This document shows positions 18,794-25,655 of a DNA stretch of 34,923 nucleotides, in pieces. The stretch lies in contig CALMST010000026.1 in the NCBI GenBank assembly GCA_937872315.1, forward strand, positions 1 through 34,923. Direction: 5' to 3'. This stretch comes from an uncultured Ignavibacteria bacterium (GTDB lineage Bacteria; Bacteroidota; Ignavibacteria; Tepidaquicellales; Tepidaquicellaceae). Position 1 is the stretch's first letter. Each line of letters begins with the position of its first letter. The notes under the pieces are model-generated. The model did not search any database and was not told where the DNA came from. It worked only from the letters and a program-made list of their open reading frames with translations. The position numbers were made by a program, and so were the translations under genes.

Positions 18794-19900
18794 TTATTGT
18801 TTGAAAAAATGTTTAATTTTTTCACTTATATATTCAATCTGCTCATCGCCAAGGTCCGGAAAGATTGGAAGGGATAAACATTCATCCGCAAGTTTTTCAG
18901 TTACAGGGAAATCACCTTTCTTGTAACCCAGATGATCAAAACATTTCTGTAAATGAAGAGGCACCGGATAATGTAATCCCGTGGCTATTCCGTTATCCAG
19001 CAGAAATTTTTGCAGTCTATCTCTTTCAGGCGTTGTGATCACATATAAATGATAGACATGTCTGGCATAAGACATTTCCTCCGGTAATGAGATCTGTTCA
19101 ACGCTCTTAAGCAATTTATTGTACTTTTTCGCAGCGGCTCTTCTCCTGACGGTCCATTCATCAAGATATTTTAACTTTACTCCAAGCACAGCTCCCTGTA
19201 TTCCTTCCATTCTGTAGTTATGTCCGTAATATTCGTGATAATACTTCTTATCCGAACCATGATCTCTGAGCATTCTGATCTTTTTTGCAAGTTCATCATC
19301 GTTTGTCGTCACAGCTCCTCCTTCGCCGAAAGCGCCGAGATTCTTTCCGGGATAAAAGCTGAATGATGCAGCGACGGAAAGTCCGCCTGCGGGTTTTTCC
19401 TTGTACTTTGCTATATGTGACTGAGCGGCATCTTCCACTAAATATAATTTATGTTTGTCAGCAATTTTTCTTATCTCATCCATATCGGCAGGCTGTCCGT
19501 AAAGATGAACAGCTACAATGGCTTTTGTTTTTGGAGTGATCTTTTCTTCGATCTTCTTCGGATCAATATTGTAATTATCCGGCTCGCAGTCAGCAAATAC
19601 AGGGGTCGCTCCGCATAAAGTCGCTCCCCATGCAGTTGCAATAAAGGTATTTGCAGGAATGATGATCTCATCTCCGTTCTTTAACCCGAGTCCCCAGAGA
19701 ACAAGATGGTTTGCATCAGTACCCGAGCTGACAGCTATACAATGCTTTACATCATGAGCGTTTGCAAAGTCAGATTCAAAATCGGAAACTGCTTTTCCTG
19801 AAATAAAAGCATTATTGTCTATTATGTTTTGTATGGCTCTGCCTGTTTCCTCTTTTATCGGTTCGTGCAGTTTTTTAAAATCTATAAAAGGAATTTGCAT
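18794..19900 (-). CDS. DegT/DnrJ/EryC1 family PLP-dependent nucleotide-sugar aminotransferase
   Basis: 368 residues, the usual length. It begins IPFIDFKK, has AVSSGTDANHLVLWG (56-70), the cofactor-contacting EDAAQSH (156-162) and the PLP lysine Lys186 in SFYPGKNLGAFGEGGAV. The RMLRDHGSDKKYYHEYYGHNYRM stretch and GLHYPVPLHLQ are also family hallmarks. SFYPGKNLGA is closest to FdtB/QdtB/DesV-type 3-aminotransferases that act on dTDP-3-keto-6-deoxyhexoses; the WbpE/PorR branch (UDP-3-keto uronic acids) is the alternative. The keto-sugar supplier (4,6-dehydratase plus isomerase, or WbpA/WbpB-type dehydrogenases) is not in this window. It is followed by the priming transferase and the matching N-acetyltransferase. 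Confidence 0.92.
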   Translation of the reverse strand: MQIPFIDFKKLHEPIKEETGRAIQNIIDNNAFISGKAVSDFESDFANAHDVKHCIAVSSGTDANHLVLWGLGLKNGDEIIIPANTFIATAWGATLCGATPVFADCEPDNYNIDPKKIEEKITPKTKAIVAVHLYGQPADMDEIRKIADKHKLYLVEDAAQSHIAKYKEKPAGGLSVAASFSFYPGKNLGAFGEGGAVTTNDDELAKKIRMLRDHGSDKKYYHEYYGHNYRMEGIQGAVLGVKLKYLDEWTVRRRAAAKKYNKLLKSVEQISLPEEMSYARHVYHLYVITTPERDRLQKFLLDNGIATGLHYPVPLHLQKCFDHLGYKKGDFPVTEKLADECLSLPIFPDLGDEQIEYISEKIKHFFKQ

Positions 19901-19918
19901 CGGGATATAATATTAAAA

Positions 19919-20560
19919 TTATTTAGAATTAACCGGTAGATTTGATTTGTTTAATATCAGTTCTTCAAAGGAATAAACTACAAAAAAAGGTAAAGTGGTC
20001 ATGTATCTCTTAAACATTTTACCCGGCTGCTGCATCAGTCTGAAAAGCCATTCAAAACCAAGTCTCTGAAATACAAGAGGAGCTCGTTTTATGTCACCTG
20101 TAAAAAACCGGAATCCCGCCCCTACTCCTGTCATAATCCCTTTATTTAATTTGTGGTAATTTTCATTCATCCATATCTCCTGCTTACCGCCGCCAAGAGC
20201 TACCCAGATAAAATCAGCACCTGAATCATTGATCAATTTTATTATCTTTTCATCCGTTTCTGATGTCCACATTCCGAATTCCGGACTAAAGCTTCCGGCA
20301 AATTGCAGATCATATTTTTTTCTTATCTTATTTTCTAATTTTTCAAGGATCTCATTGGTATCTCCCAGAAAAAAATGGCGGAGACATGTACCCGAAGTTT
20401 TCCGGAAGATCTCATTCATAAAATCCGGACCCGCTACTCTGTCAATGTCTTTTATTCCTTTAAGGTTTGCAAGCAGAGAGATCGGCCTCCCGTCCGGCAA
20501 TGACATAAAAGAATTATTTATGGCAATTTTCAGCATAGGAGAATTTCTGTGAGCGTTCAC
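19919..20560 (-). CDS. WecG/TagA/CpsF-family glycosyltransferase (GT26), copy 2; N-terminus not defined
   Basis: From the first usable start, GTG at 20560, the product has 213 residues: MNAHRNSPMLKIAIN, then SLPDGRPI with the catalytic-type Asp, FFLGDTNEI (nucleotide-binding strand), LGGGKQEIWM in place of the PKQE motif, GVGAGFRFFTGDIKRAP and LGFEWLFRLMQQPGKMFKRY, the membrane-docking tail. However, the GT26 fold normally has about 35 more residues. The same frame upstream of 20560 does encode the missing part (see the next feature) but contains no ATG, GTG or TTG. As drawn, the protein would lack its first strand and the NA.N loop that helps bind the acceptor. It is either translated from a rare start (ATT or ATA) or is a degraded gene. 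It lies 18 bp upstream of the aminotransferase gene. Confidence 0.82.
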   Translation of the reverse strand: MNAHRNSPMLKIAINNSFMSLPDGRPISLLANLKGIKDIDRVAGPDFMNEIFRKTSGTCLRHFFLGDTNEILEKLENKIRKKYDLQFAGSFSPEFGMWTSETDEKIIKLINDSGADFIWVALGGGKQEIWMNENYHKLNKGIMTGVGAGFRFFTGDIKRAPLVFQRLGFEWLFRLMQQPGKMFKRYMTTLPFFVVYSFEELILNKSNLPVNSK

Positions 20561-20692
20561 AATATTTCCTGCATCTGTAACACAAATATAATTTTTTGTA
20601 TTTGTTTCAGCGGCTTTTATCGCCTTATCAGATGAGCTGTCTAAATTGCAGCGGGTTATTTTTATATTTTTTATATAAATATATAAAAATTT
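20561..20692 (-). other. In-frame coding continuation of the GT26 gene without a standard start codon
   Basis: Translating the minus strand upstream of the GTG at 20560 gives ITRCNLDSSSDKAIKAA followed by ETNTKNYICVTDAGNIVN, which corresponds to the expected N-terminal strand, helix and NA-type loop of GT26 enzymes. The frame stays open up to a stop at 20693-20695 but holds only ATT and ATA as near-start codons, in a very AT-rich leader. The upstream GT4 gene ends at 20705. This stretch is therefore coding sequence in character, with the initiation site unresolved. Confidence 0.7.
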
Positions 20693-20704
20693 TTAACAAA
20701 TATA

Positions 20705-21844
20705 TTAATTTAATACCTTATTAAATACCCTAATTATATTATCAATATTGGTCTTAAGTGTAAACTGATCTTCAAATTTTTCTTTTCCTTTTCTGCCCAT
20801 CTCAATTCGTATTTCAGGATTTTCAATAAGGTAAATTATTGCTTCAGCTAATTTTCCGGGATCTTTTTTGCTAATGAGTATTCCGGTCTCATTGTCAGTT
20901 ACTATCTCGGATATGACTCCTGTCTCCTTAACTGAAATTACAGGCAGGGATGCTGACATGGCTGCCGGGATCACAAGCGGAAGTCCTTCAAACTTATACC
21001 AGCTGGGAAAAACAAAGATATCAATTTCAGTAAAGAATTCTTCTTTATCTTTTCCAGTTAGCACTCCCGGAAATATTATACTATCTTCAATATTGTTTTC
21101 ACTGATTATTTTGTCTGCTTTCTCCTTAGCTGAATCTTTATCTGACGGCGATGCTCCTGCAATTATAAATTTCGCGTCCGGATGCTTTTTAAGAACTATA
21201 ATAGAAGCATTTACCACATCAAGCACTCCTTTGCTTTCAAAAAGATTTCCCATGAAACCTATTTTAACATTTTCAGAAGTTCTGCTTTCAGACATATCCG
21301 TCCTGTCCTTATTGATTTCTTCTGATTGGATTCCATTTGGTACCACTTCAGTGTTCTTTACAAGTCCGCTGTAAACATTTCGGAGCTTCTCGCCGAGAAC
21401 AATTATTGTGTCAGCTTTACCAAGACTCTTTTCAATAAAATATCTGACAAAGAATGGAGATCTTTCATAAAATCCTTTCCGGAAATTATCCCCTTCGTGT
21501 GAGTGAAGAATGATCCTTGCATCCGAAAAATAATCCGATACAAGCATAAAGAGTCCGTCCCGGAGATATGGCAGAAAATTTGACGCCACCGGTATATAAA
21601 CCAGATCCGGTCTGAAATCCATCAGTTTTTTCCGGAGATCGGATATGTTCCTTAATGCAAGTGTTACATTTGTGAGATCAAGTTTTGAAAGATTCTTCAG
21701 ATCCCTGTGGTCTGAAATATCAAGATGAGCAATTTCAAATTCATTTTTTATATCGGAATTTATAAGATTATTGAAATATACATTCGATCCGTGAACTGGC
21801 GGTGGGAGACTTCCGATCAATAAGATTTTTTTTTTAGAGGGCAT
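20705..21844 (-). CDS. GT4-family glycosyltransferase with altered E-x7-E motif
   Basis: 379 residues from ATG at 21844; a GTG at 21865 would add 7 residues, but MPSKKKILLIGSLPPPVHG is the natural GT4 beginning with its glycine-rich loop. DLVYIPVASNFLPY, IILHSHEGDNFRKGF and TEVVPNGIQSEEI mark the acceptor domain and hinge; IGFMGNLFESKGVLDVVNA and FIIAGASPSDKDSA start the donor domain. The catalytic segment is FEGLPLVIPAAMSA: the first Glu is present but the second is Ala (codon GCA, one base from GAA). The protein is otherwise intact, so activity may be altered rather than lost. It heads the left block and is divergent to the plus-strand membrane protein gene. Confidence 0.88.
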   Translation of the reverse strand: MPSKKKILLIGSLPPPVHGSNVYFNNLINSDIKNEFEIAHLDISDHRDLKNLSKLDLTNVTLALRNISDLRKKLMDFRPDLVYIPVASNFLPYLRDGLFMLVSDYFSDARIILHSHEGDNFRKGFYERSPFFVRYFIEKSLGKADTIIVLGEKLRNVYSGLVKNTEVVPNGIQSEEINKDRTDMSESRTSENVKIGFMGNLFESKGVLDVVNASIIVLKKHPDAKFIIAGASPSDKDSAKEKADKIISENNIEDSIIFPGVLTGKDKEEFFTEIDIFVFPSWYKFEGLPLVIPAAMSASLPVISVKETGVISEIVTDNETGILISKKDPGKLAEAIIYLIENPEIRIEMGRKGKEKFEDQFTLKTNIDNIIRVFNKVLN

Positions 21845-22003
21845 CAGATTTTTTAATACTTTCACAAATTACAAAAAGTAATCCTTTTTGAAAATCGGAT
21901 TCTCTTTCCTGAACATTATAGCTTAAAAAAGCCGGGGATCACAAATCAATTTGAATCTTTAATATTAACTTATTTGTATTTAATTTTTCACTTAATCATT
22001 AAC

Positions 22004-22384
22004 ATGAATATTTTTAACAAGTCTGATCTTAGAAAATACTTTATCAGGGACGATGTATTGAAAACCATTGTCAGCATAGTTACAGGTGTTTTCATAATAT
22101 ATTTCAATGCCTTTGGCGGTCTGTTATTGGTGGAGATGCTTTACGAAAGTTCTTTCGGAAATTTTGAATCAAATATTCTCAGGTTCCTGATAACAATTCC
22201 ATTAGGCATGGCTGCAGGATATGTATTGTTGAAGCTGATAATAAAAATAACTTTCAGAATTTTTAACTCCGACGGAATGGAAGAATATTCTCTGATAAGA
22301 TTCATCTTACTCCTGTCAATCATAGTTTATATAATAATACTGGCTTTGTATTTTATTTTATATCTTATCAATATTCCTTTCTGA
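22004..22384 (+). CDS. Small three-helix membrane protein of unknown function
   Basis: 126 residues from ATG at 22004 (MNIFNKSDLRKYFIRDD). A TTG 30 bases upstream (21974) would add ten hydrophobic residues and looks less likely. Three hydrophobic helices are evident, at about 18-45, 58-80 and 92-121 of the ATG-started form, separated by a short loop with ESSFGNFESN and a loop with FRIFNSDGMEEYS. I do not recognise the family. It is the only plus-strand gene in the window, standing between the two glycan blocks: divergent to the GT4 gene on its left and convergent with the GT4 gene on its right. Continuous hydrophobic patterning, few rare codons and a clean start support a real gene; function is unknown. 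Confidence 0.65.
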   Translation: MNIFNKSDLRKYFIRDDVLKTIVSIVTGVFIIYFNAFGGLLLVEMLYESSFGNFESNILRFLITIPLGMAAGYVLLKLIIKITFRIFNSDGMEEYSLIRFILLLSIIVYIIILALYFILYLINIPF

Positions 22385-22544
22385 AATTACTGTTAATAAA
22401 TTTTAATACTCTGGTTAATCAATTGGACAATACACCCGGAAAAATTTTTCTATTTAACAATAAGTTTCGACATTTTAAAATATGCGCTTTTGGTACTGTG
22501 CGGCTTAAGCATTTACAAGGAAATTAAAAATAATTATCCTTCCG

Positions 22545-23681
22545 TTATCCGGCATGCTCAATGGCTTTTTCAAAACCTTCAAGCATTTTCTCTGCCGAGC
22601 AATCATTCTTAGCAGTCAGAAATGCGTTCTCTTTTAATAATAATGTGGCTTCTGGTTTTAATATTATTTCTGATAACTTTTCTGACAATGCATTAATATT
22701 CCCGTCTTCCAGCAGAAAACCGTTTATTCCGTCTTTAATATACCCGACTCCTTCTCCGTGAAAGTATCCGGCTTTTTTTTGAGAGATAACCGGTGTCCCA
22801 AAACAAAAACTGTGTACAACCGAAAGTCCCAGTCTGCCCGGCATTATAAAAGCTTCACTTATGTATATCCATTTGCCTGTCTGCTCTTCATCAAGAATCT
22901 CACCGGTAAAAAAAATTCTCTCAGTTCCAAGTTCGGTTTTTAACTTTTCCAGATATTTCAGCTCCGGTCCGTCACCAACTATTGTAAGTCGAATATCCTT
23001 TCCCTCACCTTCAAGTTTTGAAAATGCTTTTATCAGAATATCAATTTGTTTGTCTTCAAGCAATCTGCCGATATACACAAAATGGTGTTTCTCCTTAACT
23101 CCAAGTTCAGATTTTATTCTTTCCTTACCTGTTTTATCAAAATTTTCTTTTAAAGTTATAAGCTTTTCAGTGTCAAGTGTGTTAGGCGCAACGAAAAAAT
23201 GATCTTTTTTCTTTGCATATTTCTCAACTTCTCCTTTACCTTTCTCCCAGTAAAAAATAACCCCATCTGCTTTTTCTGATAGATATAATCTGATCTTATC
23301 ACTGAAATTATTTTCCGGATCAAATCCTCTGACCGGATCATAGCCGAAACTCCAAAGTATTATCTTGAATTTATAAAATTTTCTGAGAAGAAAGAGTAAA
23401 TATATATTAAGATTACCTGTATTAAATACTGAAATGACTATATCCGGTTTTGATCTGAATATAATTCCGAAAATTTTAGAAAAGAATATGCTTCCGCTTT
23501 TGGTAAAATATATATTTTTTACTTGTTTAAATTTAACGTCATCTTCCGGATCATCATTTTTCAAAGACTCGTATTTGTGAGGCTGCCCGTAGAGAACCAC
23601 GGAATCTTTATATTTCTCAGTAAATTTTCTGAAAAATCCTGTTCGGTAATGAGGTAATATTCTTTGAAATATAATTATCAT
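22545..23681 (-). CDS. GT4-family glycosyltransferase
   Basis: 378 residues. It begins IIIFQRILPHYRTGFFRKF, a start typical of a GT4 subgroup common in Bacteroidota surface-glycan loci. KIILWSFGYDPVRGFD lies in the acceptor domain, HFVYIGRLLEDKQIDILIKA and LTIVGDGPELKYLEKL in the donor domain. The catalytic segment is MPGRLGLSVVHSFCFGTPVI, where the usual E-x7-E is replaced by Gly and His at those positions; this is a known pattern of that subgroup (PG..GL...H), not decay. YFHGEGVGYIKDGINGFLLEDG follows. The start ATG overlaps the asnB stop by 4 bases, so the two are coupled. It is the last gene of the right block, followed by a 160-bp stretch between convergent genes. Confidence 0.9.
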   Translation of the reverse strand: MIIIFQRILPHYRTGFFRKFTEKYKDSVVLYGQPHKYESLKNDDPEDDVKFKQVKNIYFTKSGSIFFSKIFGIIFRSKPDIVISVFNTGNLNIYLLFLLRKFYKFKIILWSFGYDPVRGFDPENNFSDKIRLYLSEKADGVIFYWEKGKGEVEKYAKKKDHFFVAPNTLDTEKLITLKENFDKTGKERIKSELGVKEKHHFVYIGRLLEDKQIDILIKAFSKLEGEGKDIRLTIVGDGPELKYLEKLKTELGTERIFFTGEILDEEQTGKWIYISEAFIMPGRLGLSVVHSFCFGTPVISQKKAGYFHGEGVGYIKDGINGFLLEDGNINALSEKLSEIILKPEATLLLKENAFLTAKNDCSAEKMLEGFEKAIEHAG

Positions 23682-25582
23682 AAATTATTTATTCCGTATA
23701 TCTGTGACCACAGCTCCAGATTTATTATCCTCCAGTAAGGAAACTTCGGATATTTCTTTTTATTATTGAAAATATATCTGATCTTCTCAGGAATGAGAAT
23801 TTTCCTGCTATTGAATGATTCTGAGTTCAGAATCCCGGCAGTAAAATCTTTAGTGCCGCTTTCTTCCATCCAGTTATCAAAAGGTGTCATGAATCCTATC
23901 TTCAGGTGATTTTCCGTGACTGACGGCGGAAGCTTGTCTTTGAATATTTCTCTTAGGATCTTCTTTGTTACGCCGTTGTCCATTTTCATTTTATCAGGCA
24001 ATGAAAATGCCAGCTCCATTAATCTGTAATCTATAAAAGGCGAGCGCATTTCTATTGAGCTCTGCATGGATGAATGATCTTCATAATGAAGGATCTGATT
24101 GAATCCCTGATACTGAATGTTGTATCTCATATAACTGCTGAGATTACTATTCGAAAACTTGCTGTAAAGAGGATTCTTAAAATATGTATAATTGTCTTTT
24201 ATAAGATCGATTTTCAGACAATCGATTATGTTCTCGCTGTATTTTGAGCGCAGATATGAACCGTATCGTCTGGGTAAAATTGCTTTGAATAGCTGTGACA
24301 AAATAAATTTTTTTGAGAACTTCATTTTGTCTGAGATCGCATTTAACTGTGAAATGAACTTGTGCGGCTGTGACTGAAGTATATCCAGCAAAAAATATCC
24401 AATGAAATATCTTCCGTATCCGCTCCATGATTCATCCGATCCCTGACCGTTTAGCACAACTTTCACACCGTGCTTACTGATCTCCTTCATCAGCATATAA
24501 TGAGCAAAACTTGAAGTGCTGAAGACAGGTTCTCCCATTCCGTATATGAATTTTCTTATTTCTGCTGTAAGATTATCTCCGGAAGGGGAAAGTGTAACCG
24601 AATCAATATTCTTTAGCCCGCTTAAAACTTCTTTAACGATTGCCGACTCATCATATATGAACCCGGGAAAAATTGCCGTAAATGCCGTTACTTTTTCTTC
24701 ATTGAGATGATGACCGGAAATTAATTCATCTGTTACTTTAGCTATTATCCCTGAATCCAGACCTCCGCTCAGCAATATTGAAACAGGAACATCACTCCTG
24801 TATCTTATTTTTACCGAATCATAAATAAGATCTGTGATCTGACCGGAGATATTATTTTCATTAAACTCCTTTTTGTCTGTCTGACTGAAATTCCAGTATC
24901 TGCTGAATACTGGAATATTTTTACCATCTGATTTAATAATAATATTATGCGCGGGCTTCAGTTCATGAATATCCTGGAAAAAAGTATCACCGTTGTTTGT
25001 CTTATATCCGTAAGCGAGATAATCAAAAACCTTACCCTGATTTGCTTTATTTACATTCCTGATCTTTAATATTGCTTTGATCTCACTGGAAAAAATAAAC
25101 TGTTCATTATCAAAGAAATAATAAAATGGCTTTACTCCAAATCTGTCTCTGGAAGCGAAAAATAAATTTTTGTTAAAATCATATATTGCAAATGCCCACA
25201 TGCCGTTAAAATTATTTATACAGTCAGGTCCGTATTCCTCATATGAATGCAAAATAACCTCTGAGTCTGAATGGGTTCTGAAAACATGCCCCTTTGCTTT
25301 CAGATCAGGAATTAGCTCCTTGTAATTATAGATCTCTCCGTTATACACAAGTACTATTGAATTATCTTCATTAAACATCGGCTGACCGGCTTCTTTTGAA
25401 AGATCAATTATACTGAGGCGCCTGTGTCCCAGACATACAGGATAGCTGATAAACATACCGTCTCCGTCAGGACCTCGGTGTGCGATGGCTTCGTTCATTT
25501 TTCTGATCTCATTTTCAAAATAAACAGCCGGTCTGTCACTGCAGAAATTGTTAAGATATAATATTCCGTTAATGCCGCACAT
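23678..25582 (-). CDS. asnB: AsnB-type glutamine-dependent amidotransferase / asparagine synthase
   Basis: 634 residues from the ATG at 25582. This start is chosen because class II amidotransferases need the nucleophile Cys directly after the initiator Met (MCGINGI); the frame is open further upstream only because of the tandem repeat there. Residues about 2-205 are the glutaminase domain with AHRGPDGDG, RRLSIIDLS and YNGEIYNY. The synthetase domain has the ATP-pyrophosphatase loop SILLSGGLDSG (PPi-loop SGGLDS at 272-277) and NGQGSDESWSGYGRY. The family makes asparagine from aspartate, but copies inside polysaccharide loci (such as WbpS) are thought to amidate uronic acids or other carboxyl groups on sugars. 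Placed between GT4 genes, the latter role is likelier; this is an inference from context. Confidence 0.9.
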   Translation of the reverse strand: MCGINGILYLNNFCSDRPAVYFENEIRKMNEAIAHRGPDGDGMFISYPVCLGHRRLSIIDLSKEAGQPMFNEDNSIVLVYNGEIYNYKELIPDLKAKGHVFRTHSDSEVILHSYEEYGPDCINNFNGMWAFAIYDFNKNLFFASRDRFGVKPFYYFFDNEQFIFSSEIKAILKIRNVNKANQGKVFDYLAYGYKTNNGDTFFQDIHELKPAHNIIIKSDGKNIPVFSRYWNFSQTDKKEFNENNISGQITDLIYDSVKIRYRSDVPVSILLSGGLDSGIIAKVTDELISGHHLNEEKVTAFTAIFPGFIYDESAIVKEVLSGLKNIDSVTLSPSGDNLTAEIRKFIYGMGEPVFSTSSFAHYMLMKEISKHGVKVVLNGQGSDESWSGYGRYFIGYFLLDILQSQPHKFISQLNAISDKMKFSKKFILSQLFKAILPRRYGSYLRSKYSENIIDCLKIDLIKDNYTYFKNPLYSKFSNSNLSSYMRYNIQYQGFNQILHYEDHSSMQSSIEMRSPFIDYRLMELAFSLPDKMKMDNGVTKKILREIFKDKLPPSVTENHLKIGFMTPFDNWMEESGTKDFTAGILNSESFNSRKILIPEKIRYIFNNKKKYPKFPYWRIINLELWSQIYGINNL

Positions 25583-25598
25583 CAGTTTCTGGTTTTGT

Positions 25599-25654
25599 GT
25601 ATTGCGTATTGCGTATTGTGTATGGTGTATTGCGTATGGTGTATTGTGTATTGT
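25599..25654. repeat. Heptanucleotide tandem repeat (8 units) between GT4 and asnB genes
   Basis: Eight consecutive 7-base units run from 25599 to 25654 on the plus strand: GTATTGC, GTATTGC, GTATTGT, GTATGGT, GTATTGC, GTATGGT, GTATTGT, GTATTGT. Degenerate units flank them (GTTTTGT at 25592-25598, GTCATGA at 25655-25661). Unit variation is limited to positions 5 and 7. The array starts right at the stop codon of the upstream GT4 gene and ends 17 bases from the asnB ATG, so it occupies the asnB leader. It has no stop codon in the asnB frame, which explains the apparent N-terminal extension of that gene. Confidence 0.95.
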
Positions 25655-25655
25655 G

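Noticed and set aside
21950-21976. Possible TTTG-spacer-TTTG promoter for the plus-strand gene
   Set aside because: The downstream TTTG lacks the TA at the required position, so the match to the Bacteroidota consensus is too weak.
21974-22003. TTG start giving ten more residues on the plus-strand membrane protein
   Set aside because: The ATG at 22004 gives a cleaner start (MNIFNKSDLRK) and the extra residues are only a short hydrophobic stretch with no support.
22439-22450. Perfect 12-base palindrome GAAAAATTTTTC between convergent genes
   Set aside because: It has no loop, consists of A and T runs and is expected by chance in DNA of this composition; it is not a convincing terminator or operator.
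22545-23681. Loss of the E-x7-E motif in this GT4 enzyme taken as decay
   Set aside because: The PG..GLS..HSF pattern is a recognised variant of a GT4 subgroup and the rest of the protein is intact.
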